64,000 bases of DNA from Pseudonocardia hierapolitana (lineage in GTDB: Bacteria; Actinomycetota; Actinomycetes; Mycobacteriales; Pseudonocardiaceae): positions 6,138,001 through 6,202,000 of the forward strand of contig NZ_VIWU01000001.1 of the NCBI RefSeq assembly GCF_007994075.1, written 5' to 3'. Position 1 is the first letter of the stretch. Every line of letters begins with the position of its first letter. The position numbers and the translations under genes are program-made. The notes beneath the pieces are model-generated. The model was not told where the DNA came from. It worked only from the letters and a program-made list of their open reading frames with translations, and did not search any database. Positions 8,742 through 17,625 of the stretch are shown piece after piece.

Positions 8742-9491
8742 TCAGATGCGCGGGGTCGACGCGAGCACCGGCCGTCCGAACGTCGCTGCAACCCCTGCGC
8801 TGAACGCGACGTGGTCCGGCGGGCGCCGTGCGAGATCGCCGAGGCCGGCCGCGGCGAGCAGCCCGTCGTCCAGCTCCTGCACCTCCGCCCGGTGCAAGGG
8901 CCATGTGACGTGCGTGTTCGGCAGGTACCACGTGCGCCCGAGGTGGGCCACGTGCAGACCCCAGCGCGCGGTGAGGAACCGCTCGAGCGGCCCGTCGATC
9001 GCCGGGCCGACCGGCCGGACGGACACCCTGCTGCGGACGGGAGGGCCCGGCCGGACGAGGCGGGCGGCGTAGGTGCGCAGATCCCCGTCGTGCCGCAGCC
9101 CCATGCGGGCCCACCGGTACGGCAGCCCGAACACCGTCCGGCCCGCCGCGACGGCGATCGCCCGCTCCGCGGCCATGGTCAGGAAGACGACGCCGCGCCT
9201 GCCCGTGGCGTCCACCGAGTACAGCCGGACGTTGGTCTCCAGGAAGGTGCCCACCCACGGCGCCGGCGGGCCGCCCGCGATGGCCGTGCCGACCAGGCGG
9301 AACGGCACCAGCCCGACGTAGGTCTGCCCGTCGAGCGCGTCCGGGGCCACCCCGGAGGGGAACAGGTGCCGCACGGCGTCGGGATCGACCGCCCAGTGCA
9401 GGAACGCCACATCGAGCCAGCGTTGCGAGAGCAGGTGCGGGCGGGGCAGGAACGGCGGGTCGGCCTGCACTGGCTCGATCGGTACGGCCAA
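8742..9491 (-). CDS. YqjF/DUF2071 family protein
   Basis: Protein of about 249 residues with the DUF2071 pattern: LSQRWLDVAFLHWAVDP at the N-terminus, then YVGLVPFRLVGTAI, then FLETNVRLYSVDATGRRGVVFL and a C-terminal half resembling acetoacetate-decarboxylase-like folds (YLPNTHVTWPLHRAEV). The function is unknown. The likely start is the TTG at 9491, which gives the usual family length; no ATG or GTG lies nearby in frame. It is divergent from the lipoprotein gene at 9562. Confidence 0.75.
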   Translation of the reverse strand: MAVPIEPVQADPPFLPRPHLLSQRWLDVAFLHWAVDPDAVRHLFPSGVAPDALDGQTYVGLVPFRLVGTAIAGGPPAPWVGTFLETNVRLYSVDATGRRGVVFLTMAAERAIAVAAGRTVFGLPYRWARMGLRHDGDLRTYAARLVRPGPPVRSRVSVRPVGPAIDGPLERFLTARWGLHVAHLGRTWYLPNTHVTWPLHRAEVQELDDGLLAAAGLGDLARRPPDHVAFSAGVAATFGRPVLASTPRI

Positions 9492-9561
9492 GGTGACATC
9501 GTCTCGCGCGCAACGCCGCGGTCTGCCGGACGTCCTCCTGGTACGGGGAACGGGGGTCGGT

Positions 9562-10209
9562 ATGCGCAGGACGGGAACGGCGGCCGCACTGGCCGTGTTG
9601 GTGGCGCTCACCGGGTGTGCGGCGCAGGCTCCACCGAACGGTCCGAACGCTGTGTCTGCCGTGCCGAGCGCTGAGCCCGCCGTGCCGGACACGGTGCTGC
9701 TGCCCGACGAGGGCAGGCGCAGCACCGTGGCCGAGTTCACCGACTGGACCACCGACCGGACGCTCGGCAGGGCCTGGTTGCTCGACCCGTGCCGGCCCAC
9801 CACGTACCCGACCGACGGGCAGCGCGTCCGCTTCCGCACGGTGAGCCGGGAGGGCCCCGAGGCGTTCGACGCCCGCCAGCTGGGGGTGTACCCGACGCCC
9901 GAGGCGGCCGCCGAGGTGCTCGCAGGCTTCCGGCGGGTGCTCGCCGCCTGCCGCACCGGGCAGCTGGACGGCGGCGCGCGGTGGACCTGGGTGACGGCGG
10001 ACGTCCCGGACCTCGGTGACGACGGCTTCCTGGCCGCGTCCACGGTCGTCGCGCCGGAGTACGCGAGCGACGGCGCGCGCATCGCCGTGACGCGGGCGGG
10101 GAGCGCGGTCTTCCTCGCCCACGCGACCGGCGAGTACTACACCGCGGAGATCGACGACGGGGCGCAGGCCGTCCGCGAGGTCGCTCGACGGTTCCTGGAC
10201 TCGGTTTGA
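9562..10209 (+). CDS. Lipoprotein of unknown function
   Basis: Protein of 215 residues with a lipoprotein signal (MRRTGTAAALAVLVALTGC; Cys at residue 19). The mature region has a WTTDRTLGRAWLLDPC block followed by repeated aromatic and charged positions like the sensor-type lipoproteins of mycobacteria and pseudonocardia. I do not recognise a named family. The ATG at 9562 places the signal peptide at the terminus. It is divergent from the DUF2071 gene and convergent with the SDR gene at 10217. Confidence 0.7.
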   Translation: MRRTGTAAALAVLVALTGCAAQAPPNGPNAVSAVPSAEPAVPDTVLLPDEGRRSTVAEFTDWTTDRTLGRAWLLDPCRPTTYPTDGQRVRFRTVSREGPEAFDARQLGVYPTPEAAAEVLAGFRRVLAACRTGQLDGGARWTWVTADVPDLGDDGFLAASTVVAPEYASDGARIAVTRAGSAVFLAHATGEYYTAEIDDGAQAVREVARRFLDSV

Positions 10210-10216
10210 GCCCGGC

Positions 10217-11086
10217 TCAGGCGCCCGTGGCCGGCGCTTCGATCGCGCCCGGGCGGCTCGGCAGGCCGAACGCCCCGGTGAGCGCCCGCTCGCGCAGCCC
10301 GGCCGGGAGGCCCGCGAGCAGGCCGAGGCCGCGGGCGTCCGCCCCGGCGTAGTAGCGCCGCCGCGGCCGCGGCGCGACGACGGCCTGCACCACCACCTGC
10401 GCGGCCTTCGTCACCGAACCGAGCCGTTGCCGAGCCGTGGCGGCGTCGACGGCGTCGAGCTGGGCACGGTAGAGCGCGAGCCGTCCGGGTTCGGCGCCGT
10501 CCAGCGCGGCCGCTACCGCCGTCGCCGACTTGGTGAAGATCTCGGTCTCCAGGGCGCCCGGCTCCACGACGACGACCCGGATGCCCCACGGTGCGAGCTC
10601 GATCCGCGCCGCGTCGGACAGTGACTCCAGGGCCGCCTTGCTGGCCGACAGCGGCCCGAGGAACGGCAGCGCGACGCGCGCGCTGGCGGCGCTGATGTTG
10701 ACGATCCGGCCCCGTGCCCGGCGCAGCAGCGGCAGGAAGACGCGGGTCACGCGGGCCGGGCCGAAGACGTTGACGTCGAACTGCCGCTGCCACTCCTCGG
10801 AGGGCAGCAGCTCCTGCGGGCCCTGCACGATCACGCCGGCGTTGTTCACCACGGCGTGCAGGCCCTCGGGCTCGGCGGCAGCCACCTCGTCGGCGGCCGC
10901 GGCGACGCTCGCCTCGTCGGTGACGTCGAGCCGCAGCGGGTGCACGCCGGGGGCGTCGAGCTGGGGGTACCGCTGCGGGTCGCGGACACCCGCGTGGACC
11001 CGATAGCCCTTCTCCGCCAGCACCTGCGCCGTGGCCAGTCCCAGGCCGGCGCCTGCTCCGGTGATGAGGACAGCCTTGCTCGCCAT
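10217..11086 (-). CDS. SDR-family oxidoreductase
   Basis: Short-chain dehydrogenase of 289 residues: AVLITGAGAGLGLATAQVL, then VVNNAGVIVQGP, then the SASKAALESLSDAARIEL block. In the last the catalytic Tyr position reads as Pro-Leu-Ser, an atypical substitution also seen in some family members. The ATG at 11086 follows AGAGGGG. It is divergent from the PadR gene, with the PadR operator just upstream of its start, so it is probably PadR-regulated. Confidence 0.85.
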   Translation of the reverse strand: MASKAVLITGAGAGLGLATAQVLAEKGYRVHAGVRDPQRYPQLDAPGVHPLRLDVTDEASVAAAADEVAAAEPEGLHAVVNNAGVIVQGPQELLPSEEWQRQFDVNVFGPARVTRVFLPLLRRARGRIVNISAASARVALPFLGPLSASKAALESLSDAARIELAPWGIRVVVVEPGALETEIFTKSATAVAAALDGAEPGRLALYRAQLDAVDAATARQRLGSVTKAAQVVVQAVVAPRPRRRYYAGADARGLGLLAGLPAGLRERALTGAFGLPSRPGAIEAPATGA

Positions 11087-11105
11087 TCCTACACCCCTCT
11101 GTCGC

Positions 11106-11127
11106 GACATGTAGATTTAAACATGTC
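11106..11127. promoter_or_regulatory. PadR operator
   Basis: The inverted repeat GACATGT-N8-ACATGTC has a perfect 7-bp arm on each side and contains the ATGT-N8-ACAT core known for PadR-family repressors. The AT-rich centre (AGATTTAA) lies between the divergent SDR and PadR genes. Confidence 0.8.
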
Positions 11128-11185
11128 AGAGGCTACAGCTCGCCTTGCACCTGTCAAGGTCCGACCGTCGCGTAGGGTCGCTGCC

Positions 11186-11713
11186 ATGTCGCTCCGGTAC
11201 GGCGTGCTCGGGTTGCTCGCCGGTGAGCCCGCGAGCGGCTACGACCTGGCCCGGCGCTTCGAGGAGGCGCTCGGCTCCATCTGGCCTGCCAAGCACCCGC
11301 AGATCTACGGCGAGCTCACCCGGCTCGCGAACGAGGGCATGATCGAGGTCGCCGAGGAGGGGCCGCGGGGGCGCAAGGTCTACCGCGTCACCGAGGCGGG
11401 ACTCGCCGACATCCGGCACTGGCTGGCCACGGCCGATGTCGACCACACGGTGCGCCTGGAGCCCCTCCTGCGGTCGTTCTTCTTCTGGCTGGCGCCCCCC
11501 GAGGACCTGCAGCGGCACCTCGCGCGCGAGGCGGAGTACTACCGCGAGACGGCGCAGCGCTACCGCGGCTATGCCGATGCGAAGGATCGGGGCGAGTTCG
11601 GCGACAGCCCGCAGACGATGTCGCTGCGAGTGGCGATCGAGGGCGGGATCCGCCTGTACGAGGCGCTCGCCGACTGGGCGGAGTGGGCGCGGACCGTGCC
11701 GCCTGCCACATGA
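11186..11713 (+). CDS. PadR-family transcriptional regulator
   Basis: PadR-type repressor of 175 residues: N-terminal winged helix (LRYGVLGLLAGEPASGYDL, then IYGELTRLANEGMIEV, then YRVTEAGLADIRHWL) and a C-terminal helical dimerisation domain. The ATG at 11186 puts the winged helix at the N-terminus. Its stop overlaps the start of the next SDR gene (ATGA), so both are translated together. The ATGT-N8-ACAT site upstream suggests autoregulation and control of the divergent SDR gene; the ligand is unknown. Confidence 0.9.
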   Translation: MSLRYGVLGLLAGEPASGYDLARRFEEALGSIWPAKHPQIYGELTRLANEGMIEVAEEGPRGRKVYRVTEAGLADIRHWLATADVDHTVRLEPLLRSFFFWLAPPEDLQRHLAREAEYYRETAQRYRGYADAKDRGEFGDSPQTMSLRVAIEGGIRLYEALADWAEWARTVPPAT

Positions 11714-12438
11714 GGGACGTGCTGGTGGTCACCGGCGGCAGCCGGGGGATCGGCGCCGCCGTCACGCGGGCGGCGCACGCGCGCGGGTACGCGGTCGGTG
11801 CCGGCTACGCGAGCGACGACGCGGCCGCCGACCGGTTGCGTGCCGAGCTGCCCGGGGTCGTCGCCGTCCGCGCGGACGTCGCAGACCCCGCCTCCGTCAC
11901 GGCGCTCTTCGACGCGACGGAGGCCGCGTTCGGCCCGGTCACGGCCCTCGTGAACAACGCGGGCGTGACCGGGCGGTTGGGCGCGTTCACGGACGCGCCG
12001 GTCGCGACGCTGCGGCGGGTGCTCGACGTCAACGTCCTCGGCACGATGCTGTGCGCACAGGAGGCGCTGCGCCGCTGGGCGGACCGCGGCACGCCTGGCC
12101 GGATCGTCAACGTGTCCTCGAGGGCGGCCACGCTGGGCTCGCCCGGCGAGTACGTGCACTACGCCGCCAGCAAGGCGGCCGTCGAGACGTTCACGCGCGG
12201 GCTGGCCAAGGAGGTCGCGGCGCAGGGGATCCGGGTCAACTGCGTCGCCCCCGGCACGATCCACACCGACATCCACGCGGCGGCGGGGGACCCCGCGCGT
12301 CCGGAACGGGTGGCCGCTCGTGTGCCGATGGGGCGGGCCGGGGAGCCGGAGGAGATCGCCGCCGCGGTCTTGTGGCTGCTCTCGGCCGAGGCCTCCTACG
12401 TCACGGGCGCGGTGCTGCAGGCCGGCGGCGGGATCTGA
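11710..12438 (+). CDS. SDR-family oxidoreductase
   Basis: Short-chain dehydrogenase of 242 residues with TGGSRGIGAAVTRAAHA, LVNNAGV, the catalytic Ser (NVSSRAA) and YAASKAAVETFTRGLAKE, and the usual C-terminal EEIAAAVLWLLS. It overlaps the PadR stop by four bases, so it is co-translated with the regulator. The perfect 8-bp-stem hairpin at 12439-12457 follows its stop directly. The substrate is unknown. Confidence 0.88.
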   Translation: MRDVLVVTGGSRGIGAAVTRAAHARGYAVGAGYASDDAAADRLRAELPGVVAVRADVADPASVTALFDATEAAFGPVTALVNNAGVTGRLGAFTDAPVATLRRVLDVNVLGTMLCAQEALRRWADRGTPGRIVNVSSRAATLGSPGEYVHYAASKAAVETFTRGLAKEVAAQGIRVNCVAPGTIHTDIHAAAGDPARPERVAARVPMGRAGEPEEIAAAVLWLLSAEASYVTGAVLQAGGGI

Positions 12439-12457
12439 CCGACCCGCCACGGGTCGG
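12439..12457 (+). terminator. Hairpin after the PadR-SDR operon
   Basis: CCGACCCG and CGGGTCGG form a perfect 8-bp stem around a 3-base loop directly after the SDR stop codon. There is no T-tract, which is common for actinomycete terminators. Confidence 0.55.
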
Positions 12458-12479
12458 TGGCCCAGGACACACCAAAATC

Positions 12480-12526
12480 AGTTGTAGAGGCCAACTAACT
12501 GCGTATAGTTGTTGGTAGCAACCAAC
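12480..12526 (+). promoter_or_regulatory. Promoter with two MarR-type operators
   Basis: AGTTG-N7-CAACT (12480-12496) and the palindrome GTTGGTAGCAACCAAC (12511-12526) bracket a promoter with TTGTAG at 12482 and TATAGT at 12504, spaced 16 bases. The operators overlap both promoter elements, as expected for repression by the MarR protein encoded just downstream. Confidence 0.7.
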
Positions 12527-12539
12527 TTGGGAGGCCTTC

Positions 12540-13019
12540 GTGATCACCACGGCCACCGCCGACGAGCTGCTGGAGCTCCTGCGCTCGATCATGCGGGCGA
12601 ACCGCACGGCGCGCCTCGGTCCCGAGTCGGAGGACATGCCCGGCTGGAAGTTCGCGGTGCTCGGCCTGCTCGCGAGGGAGGGGGAGCAGCGCCTCGGCCA
12701 GGTCGCCGCGCACCTCGAGGTCGACCCCTCCGTCGCCAGCCGCCAGGTGGCCATGCTGGAACAGCTCGGCTTCGTGACGCGCCGCCCCGATCCCGCCGAC
12801 GGCCGCGCGCAGCTGCTCGCCATCTCCCCCGCGGGGCTCGCCGCCCGCGACGGGTACCTCGCCATGCGGGCCCGATGGGTTGCCGAGGCCCTCCAGGGCT
12901 GGGACGACGCCGAGGTCACCCACCTCGTGGCGCGGCTGCGCCAGCTGGTCGACGACCTGCACTGCGCGCTGGCCGCCCACCACCGCCCACCCGCTCGGGT
13001 GGCCCGGTCGGCCTCCTGA
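12540..13019 (+). CDS. MarR-family transcriptional regulator
   Basis: MarR regulator of 159 residues with the winged-helix core (LGQVAAHLEVDPSVASRQVAMLEQLGFVTRRPDPADGRAQ). The GTG at 12540 follows GGGAGG. It precedes a 14-TM efflux pump by 64 bases on the same strand and has two operator-like palindromes upstream, so it most likely represses itself and the pump until a toxic ligand binds. Confidence 0.88.
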   Translation: MITTATADELLELLRSIMRANRTARLGPESEDMPGWKFAVLGLLAREGEQRLGQVAAHLEVDPSVASRQVAMLEQLGFVTRRPDPADGRAQLLAISPAGLAARDGYLAMRARWVAEALQGWDDAEVTHLVARLRQLVDDLHCALAAHHRPPARVARSAS

Positions 13020-13083
13020 TCACCACCACCCCCACCACACGCGTGCCCGAGCAGAGACCCGAGCATCGGTCCGAGGAGAAGGA

Positions 13084-15735
13084 TTGACCACCACAGCGGA
13101 GGAGACGTTGCCCGCCCAGGCCGCCGTCGCCCGCCGACCGGCCGCCGAGGACAGCGGACGGATGTCGCGGCGGCAGACCCTGGAGGCGCTCTCCGGGATG
13201 CTGCTCGCGATGTTCACGGCGTTCCTGTCGTCGACGATCGTGTCGAACGCCCTGCCGACGATCATCACCGACCTGCACGGCACGCAGAGCCAGTACACCT
13301 GGGTGGTCACCGCCACCCTGCTCGCCTCCACGGCCACCACACCGATCTGGGGCAAGCTCGCCGACCTGTTCAGCAAGAAGCTGCTGGTGCAGCTGGCGAT
13401 CACGATCTTCACCGTCGGTTCGATCCTCGCCGGGTTCTCCCACTCGGTCGGCACGCTGATCGGCTGGCGCGTCCTCCAGGGCATCGGTCTCGGCGGGCTG
13501 CAGGCGCTGATCATGATCGTGATGGCTGCGATGATCAGCCCCCGGGAGCGGGGCCGCTACACCGGCCTCATCTCCACCGTCATGTCGGTGGCTCCGGTCG
13601 CTGGCCCGCTGATCGGCGGCCTCATCGTCGACACCGACTGGCTCGGCTGGCGCTGGTGCTTCTGGGTGGGCGCGCCGCTCGCCGCGGTCGCGCTGGTGGT
13701 CGTGCAGCGCACGCTCAACCTGCCGGTCGTCAAGCGCAAGGTCAGCATCGACTACCTCGGCGCCGCGCTCGTCGCGTCCGGCGTCTCGGCACTGCTGATC
13801 TGGGTGACTCTGGCCGGTAACCAGTTCGCGTGGGACTCCACCACCTCGTACGCCCTCGCGGGCCTCGGCGCCGTGCTGATCGTGCTGTTCCTGGTGGTGG
13901 AGGCGCGGGCCAAGGAGCCGATCATCCCGCTGCGCCTCTTCCGGGACCGCACCACCACACTCGCGATCCTCGCGAGCATCTCCGTCGGCGTGGCCATGTT
14001 CGGCGGTGCCGTCTTCCTGGGCCAGTACTTCCAGATCGCGCGCGGCTTCTCGCCGACCGCCGCCGGCCTGCTCACGCTGCCGATGATCCTCGGGTCGATG
14101 ATCGCCGCGACCGGATCCGGGTCGCTCATCACGCGCTACGGCAGGTGGAAGATCTACCTCGTCCTCGGCGGGATCTTCCTGCTCGCCGGGTTCGGGCTGC
14201 TGTCGACGATCGACCACAGCACGGACCTGGTGCTGCTCGGGACCTTCCTGTTCGTCCTCGGCCTCGGCATGGGCATGTCGATGCAGAACCTCGTGCTGGC
14301 CGTGCAGAACTCGGTGGCCGCCACGGACCTCGGGGCCGCCAGCTCCACCGTCACGTTCTTCCGCTCCATGGGCGGCACCATCGGGGTGTCGGTCCTGGGG
14401 GCCGTGCTCGCCACCCGCGTCGGCGAGCTGACCACCGAGGGGCTCGCCGCCGCCGGGGTGGCCGCGCCCGCAGGCGGTGCCGGCATCGGCAGCCTGAACG
14501 AGCTGCCCGACACCATCGCGGGGATCGTCCGCGCCGCCTACGGCGACGCCACCGCGCTGACCTTCATGATCGGCGGCGCCCTCGCCGTCGTCACATTGCT
14601 CGCCGTACTGGCCATCCGCGAGGTGCCCCTGCGCACCGAGACCGGCATGGAGCGCGAGCGTGCGGAGGCCCAGACCCCCACCGGCCAGAATCCGGGGCAG
14701 ACGTCCCTGAACGGCAGCGGCGCCCACGCGAACGGCAGCGTGAACGGCAGTGCCAACGGCAGCGTGAACGGGTGGGAACGGGCTGCCGCGAGCAACGGCC
14801 GGCACGGCGGGGACGCGGACGGCAGGCATGCCGCCGCCCACGCCGCGGACCGCCCGTCCCCGCGGCCGCGCCCCGCTCCTGCCGGTCCCGGCGTCCACGG
14901 CACGGTCTCCCGCGGCGACGGTGCGGCACTGAGCGAGGCCGTCGTGACCGTCACCGACCAGTGCGGGCGGCAGGAGGGCAGCACGACCACCGGCCGCGAC
15001 GGGGCCTACCGCGTCACGTTGCCGACCGGCGGCACCTACCTCGTCGTCGCCGCATCCGGCGCGCTGGATCCGCACGCAGCGCTGGTGCCGGTGGCCGACC
15101 GGCCGGTCCGGCACGACATCGTGCTCTCCGCCGGCAGCGGGGTGCACGGCCGCGTCACGAGCGGCGACGACGCTGCTCCCGTTCCCGGCGCGTCCGTCAC
15201 GCTGATCGACGTGCAGGGCGCCGTGGCCGGTGCCACCCGCAGCGACGGCGGCGGCCGGTACCGCATCCCCGGCGTGCCGGAGGGGCAGTACACGCTGGCC
15301 GCCACCGCACCCGGGCATCCGCCGCTGGCGGCGACCGTACGGCTGACTCGGGGCCGGTACACCGAGCGCGATCTCGAGCTGCCCGGCCGTGCCGTCCTGC
15401 GCGGCACCGTCATCGCGACCGGCGCGCTGGTCGGCCACGCCCTCGCCGCGCTCGTGGATGCCGAGGGCAGGGTGGTCGCGTCCGCGGTCACCGGGCCGGA
15501 CGGCACGTTCGAGTTCGCCGACCTGCCCGCCGGCACGTACACGCTCGCCGCCCGCGGCTACGAGCCGGTGGCGCAGGTCGTGCACGTCGAGGCCGGGACG
15601 GTGGCCACCGCGGTCGTCGAGCTCGTCCCGCCGTCCGCCGAGGCCGATCGGGTGAACCGCATGGCCGAGCGTGCGAGCGAATCGGTGTCCATGAGCGAGC
15701 TTGCGAGCGAATCGGTGTCACAACGCCTGCGATGA
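13084..15735 (+). CDS. DHA2-family MFS drug efflux pump fused to three regulatory-like beta-sandwich repeats
   Basis: Protein of 883 residues. Residues about 30-520 are a 14-TM EmrB/QacA-type proton-driven exporter (GxLADLFSKKLLVQLAI, then GWRVLQGIGLGGLQALIMIVM, then FFRSMGGTIGVSVLGAVLA). A linker rich in NGS repeats follows, then three carboxypeptidase-regulatory/Cna-B-like domains, each with a GxVxxxDGAYRV or DGTFEFADLPAGTYTLAA pattern. The TTG at 13084 follows GAGGAG by five bases; an ATG at 13162 is the alternative start. The extreme C-terminus (SELASESVSQRLR) is encoded by a dispersed repeat. It is in an operon with MarR. Confidence 0.85.
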   Translation: MTTTAEETLPAQAAVARRPAAEDSGRMSRRQTLEALSGMLLAMFTAFLSSTIVSNALPTIITDLHGTQSQYTWVVTATLLASTATTPIWGKLADLFSKKLLVQLAITIFTVGSILAGFSHSVGTLIGWRVLQGIGLGGLQALIMIVMAAMISPRERGRYTGLISTVMSVAPVAGPLIGGLIVDTDWLGWRWCFWVGAPLAAVALVVVQRTLNLPVVKRKVSIDYLGAALVASGVSALLIWVTLAGNQFAWDSTTSYALAGLGAVLIVLFLVVEARAKEPIIPLRLFRDRTTTLAILASISVGVAMFGGAVFLGQYFQIARGFSPTAAGLLTLPMILGSMIAATGSGSLITRYGRWKIYLVLGGIFLLAGFGLLSTIDHSTDLVLLGTFLFVLGLGMGMSMQNLVLAVQNSVAATDLGAASSTVTFFRSMGGTIGVSVLGAVLATRVGELTTEGLAAAGVAAPAGGAGIGSLNELPDTIAGIVRAAYGDATALTFMIGGALAVVTLLAVLAIREVPLRTETGMERERAEAQTPTGQNPGQTSLNGSGAHANGSVNGSANGSVNGWERAAASNGRHGGDADGRHAAAHAADRPSPRPRPAPAGPGVHGTVSRGDGAALSEAVVTVTDQCGRQEGSTTTGRDGAYRVTLPTGGTYLVVAASGALDPHAALVPVADRPVRHDIVLSAGSGVHGRVTSGDDAAPVPGASVTLIDVQGAVAGATRSDGGGRYRIPGVPEGQYTLAATAPGHPPLAATVRLTRGRYTERDLELPGRAVLRGTVIATGALVGHALAALVDAEGRVVASAVTGPDGTFEFADLPAGTYTLAARGYEPVAQVVHVEAGTVATAVVELVPPSAEADRVNRMAERASESVSMSELASESVSQRLR
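15664..15719. repeat. Dispersed GCGAGCGAATC repeat, two copies
   Basis: GTGCGAGCGAATCGGTGTC and TTGCGAGCGAATCGGTGTC occur in tandem (about 27-30 bases apart). The second copy, from ATGAGCGAGC at 15691, recurs at 22974. Here the repeat encodes the last residues of the efflux pump. Confidence 0.75.
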
Positions 15736-15741
15736 CCGGCG

Positions 15742-15873
15742 GTGGTCGCAGGCGGCGGGCAGATCCTGGACCTGCCCGCCGCGGGGCAGCGGCCCATCGG
15801 CGACTTCGTCGCGGCGCTCGGCCTGCGCTACGACCTCCTGGAGGAGATCGCGATCTCGCTCGCCGCCGGGTAG
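15742..15873 (+). pseudogene. Short ORF, possible C-terminal gene remnant
   Basis: A 43-codon frame from GTG (15742) to TAG (15873) reads VVAGGGQILDLPAAGQRPIG and continues with a helical LRYDLLEEIAISLAAG ending. Codon use is natural and the peptide looks like the end of a larger soluble protein, but I do not recognise it and see no ribosome site. Confidence 0.25.
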
Positions 15874-15882
15874 TAGTGGCGC

Positions 15883-16437
15883 ATGCCCGAGTTGATCCGT
15901 CCCGTGGACCGCGTACGCGAGTCGTACGTCGCGGCGATGGCGGAGTTCCAGGCCGAGGGCAGGGGTGCGGCGGACGACCAGACCATGGTCGGCGCGGAGA
16001 TCCGCGTGTACGGCTCGACCTGGCACTCCCCGGAGGGCTTCGCCCGGTACGTGAGGGACCTGCGTGCCGAGGCGGAGGAGGACACCCCACGGCCGGCCGG
16101 CTTCGTGCCGGCCACCACGCTGTGGTGGGTCGAGGGCGCGGAGTACCTCGGCCGGCTCGCCATCAGGCACCGGCTGACCCCGAAGCTGCGGGAGGTCGGC
16201 GGGCACATCGGCTACGACGTGCGCCCGAGCGCCCGCCGACGCGGCCACGCCACCGCCATGCTGCGCGCCGCGCTGCCGATCGCCGCCGGTCTCGGCATCG
16301 ACCGGGCGCTCGTCACCTGCGACGTCGACAACGTCGGGTCCCGGAAGGTGATCGAGGCGTGTGGCGGGGAGTTCGAGGACCAGCGGGGCGTGAAGCTCAG
16401 GTTCTGGGTGGCGACGTCGCCGGTGTCGGCGGCGTAG
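15883..16437 (+). CDS. GNAT-family N-acetyltransferase
   Basis: Protein of 184 residues with a GNAT fold. The acetyl-CoA binding motif A is visible as IGYDVRPSARRRGHATAMLRAAL, followed by VTCDVDNVGSRKVIEACGGEFE, the typical motif B. The group resembles those described as predicted acetyltransferases acting on amines or amino acids; the substrate is unknown. The ATG at 15883 lies about ten bases after TAGTAGT, so a leaderless start is possible. Confidence 0.85.
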   Translation: MPELIRPVDRVRESYVAAMAEFQAEGRGAADDQTMVGAEIRVYGSTWHSPEGFARYVRDLRAEAEEDTPRPAGFVPATTLWWVEGAEYLGRLAIRHRLTPKLREVGGHIGYDVRPSARRRGHATAMLRAALPIAAGLGIDRALVTCDVDNVGSRKVIEACGGEFEDQRGVKLRFWVATSPVSAA

Positions 16438-16456
16438 CCGGCCGCGGCTCGACGAG

Positions 16457-17506
16457 CTACGGGCGGTTGCCGGTGCCGGTGGCCACCTCACGCGCCCGCA
16501 TCGGCCCGCTGGTGGCCGGCGCGAGCGGCGGCGTGTCGAACCCCGCCCCGTCGCGGAGGCCGGCGAGGAACTCGGCGAACGTGTCGGTGGCGCTGTGCCG
16601 CGGCTGCCAGCCGAGTTCGTCGCGCGCCCGTGCCGTGCTCATGACCGGGAGCCGGAGCACCGCGTCGAACAGGTGCGGCGCGGCCGGGTGCAACCGCAGC
16701 TGCCAGGTCGTGGCCAGCGCGCTGCGCACCATCGGGAGCGGCAGCCGCACGGTGCGTGCGCCGAGGAGGCGGGCGAGCTCGCGCGCGTCGATCACCGGGT
16801 CGGCGGCCAGGTTGAACGCGCCGCGGACGTCGCGCACCACGGCCTGGCGGAACGCCTCGGCCGCGTCGAGTGAGTGCACCACCTGGAAGCGCAGTCCGGG
16901 CAGGTCCGGCACGACCGGGATCGTGCTCGACCGGACGAGCCGGTTCGGCAGCAGCGGTCCGATGAACAGCCTGCGCTGCTCCGTGCTCGCCTCCCGCTTG
17001 AAGATGAATCCCGGCCGCATCCGCACGACCCGCAGCTGTGGCTGCTCGACCTCGAGGTGGTCGAGCACCCGCTCCATGTAGGCCTTCTCCCGCGTGTAGG
17101 CGGCGGTGGGCCACCCGTGGGTCGGCCAGCTCTCGTCGACGTCGGCGTCCTTCGGGCCGGGGGAGTAGGCCCCCACCGACGAGGCGTACACGAGCGTGCG
17201 CACCCCCGCCTCCACCGCGGCGCGGAACACCCGGATCCCGCCGAGCACGTTGACCCGCCACGTGAGCACCGGGTCGTGCGTGGGCTGGATCAGCCAGGCC
17301 AGGTGCACCACGGCGTCCGCGCCCCGGAGGTGGGCGGCCATGTCGTCGGAGGTGATGTCCGCGCCCGCCCACTCGACGCCCTCCGGGTGCCATCCCGGCA
17401 GGCGCCGAGCCAGCCCGAGCACCGAGGTGACCTCGGGTTCCGCGGCGAGCGCCCGGACGAGGCTGGTTCCGACATTTCCGGTGGCACCCACGACGACGAC
17501 GCGCAT
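16457..17506 (-). CDS. NAD-dependent epimerase/dehydratase family protein
   Basis: Extended SDR of 349 residues: MRVVVVGATGNVGTSLVRAL at the N-terminus (GxxGxxG), then the ADAVVHLAWLIQPT block, YASSVGAYSPG, and the catalytic YTREKAYMERVLD (YxxxK). I chose the ATG at 17506, which starts exactly at the Rossmann strand; the longer frame to 17596 would add an unstructured tail. Function: modification of a nucleotide sugar or similar substrate, not further defined. Confidence 0.83.
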   Translation of the reverse strand: MRVVVVGATGNVGTSLVRALAAEPEVTSVLGLARRLPGWHPEGVEWAGADITSDDMAAHLRGADAVVHLAWLIQPTHDPVLTWRVNVLGGIRVFRAAVEAGVRTLVYASSVGAYSPGPKDADVDESWPTHGWPTAAYTREKAYMERVLDHLEVEQPQLRVVRMRPGFIFKREASTEQRRLFIGPLLPNRLVRSSTIPVVPDLPGLRFQVVHSLDAAEAFRQAVVRDVRGAFNLAADPVIDARELARLLGARTVRLPLPMVRSALATTWQLRLHPAAPHLFDAVLRLPVMSTARARDELGWQPRHSATDTFAEFLAGLRDGAGFDTPPLAPATSGPMRAREVATGTGNRP

Positions 17507-17625
17507 GCCCGAGGGTGACCCGGGGCGGCCGCCGCAAACGGGTGGTTCCGCCGCCGGTGTCGGGCGGCTGATCGCGGGTAGCCGTGGGGAAGACACGTGG
17601 GCGACAGCAGTGGAGGCGAGTGCAC

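Noticed and set aside
12916..15585. Very long open frame antisense to the efflux pump
   Set aside because: Open antisense frames of this length are expected in GC-rich genes with G/C third positions; the translation is Arg/Gly/His-rich and repeats no known domain.
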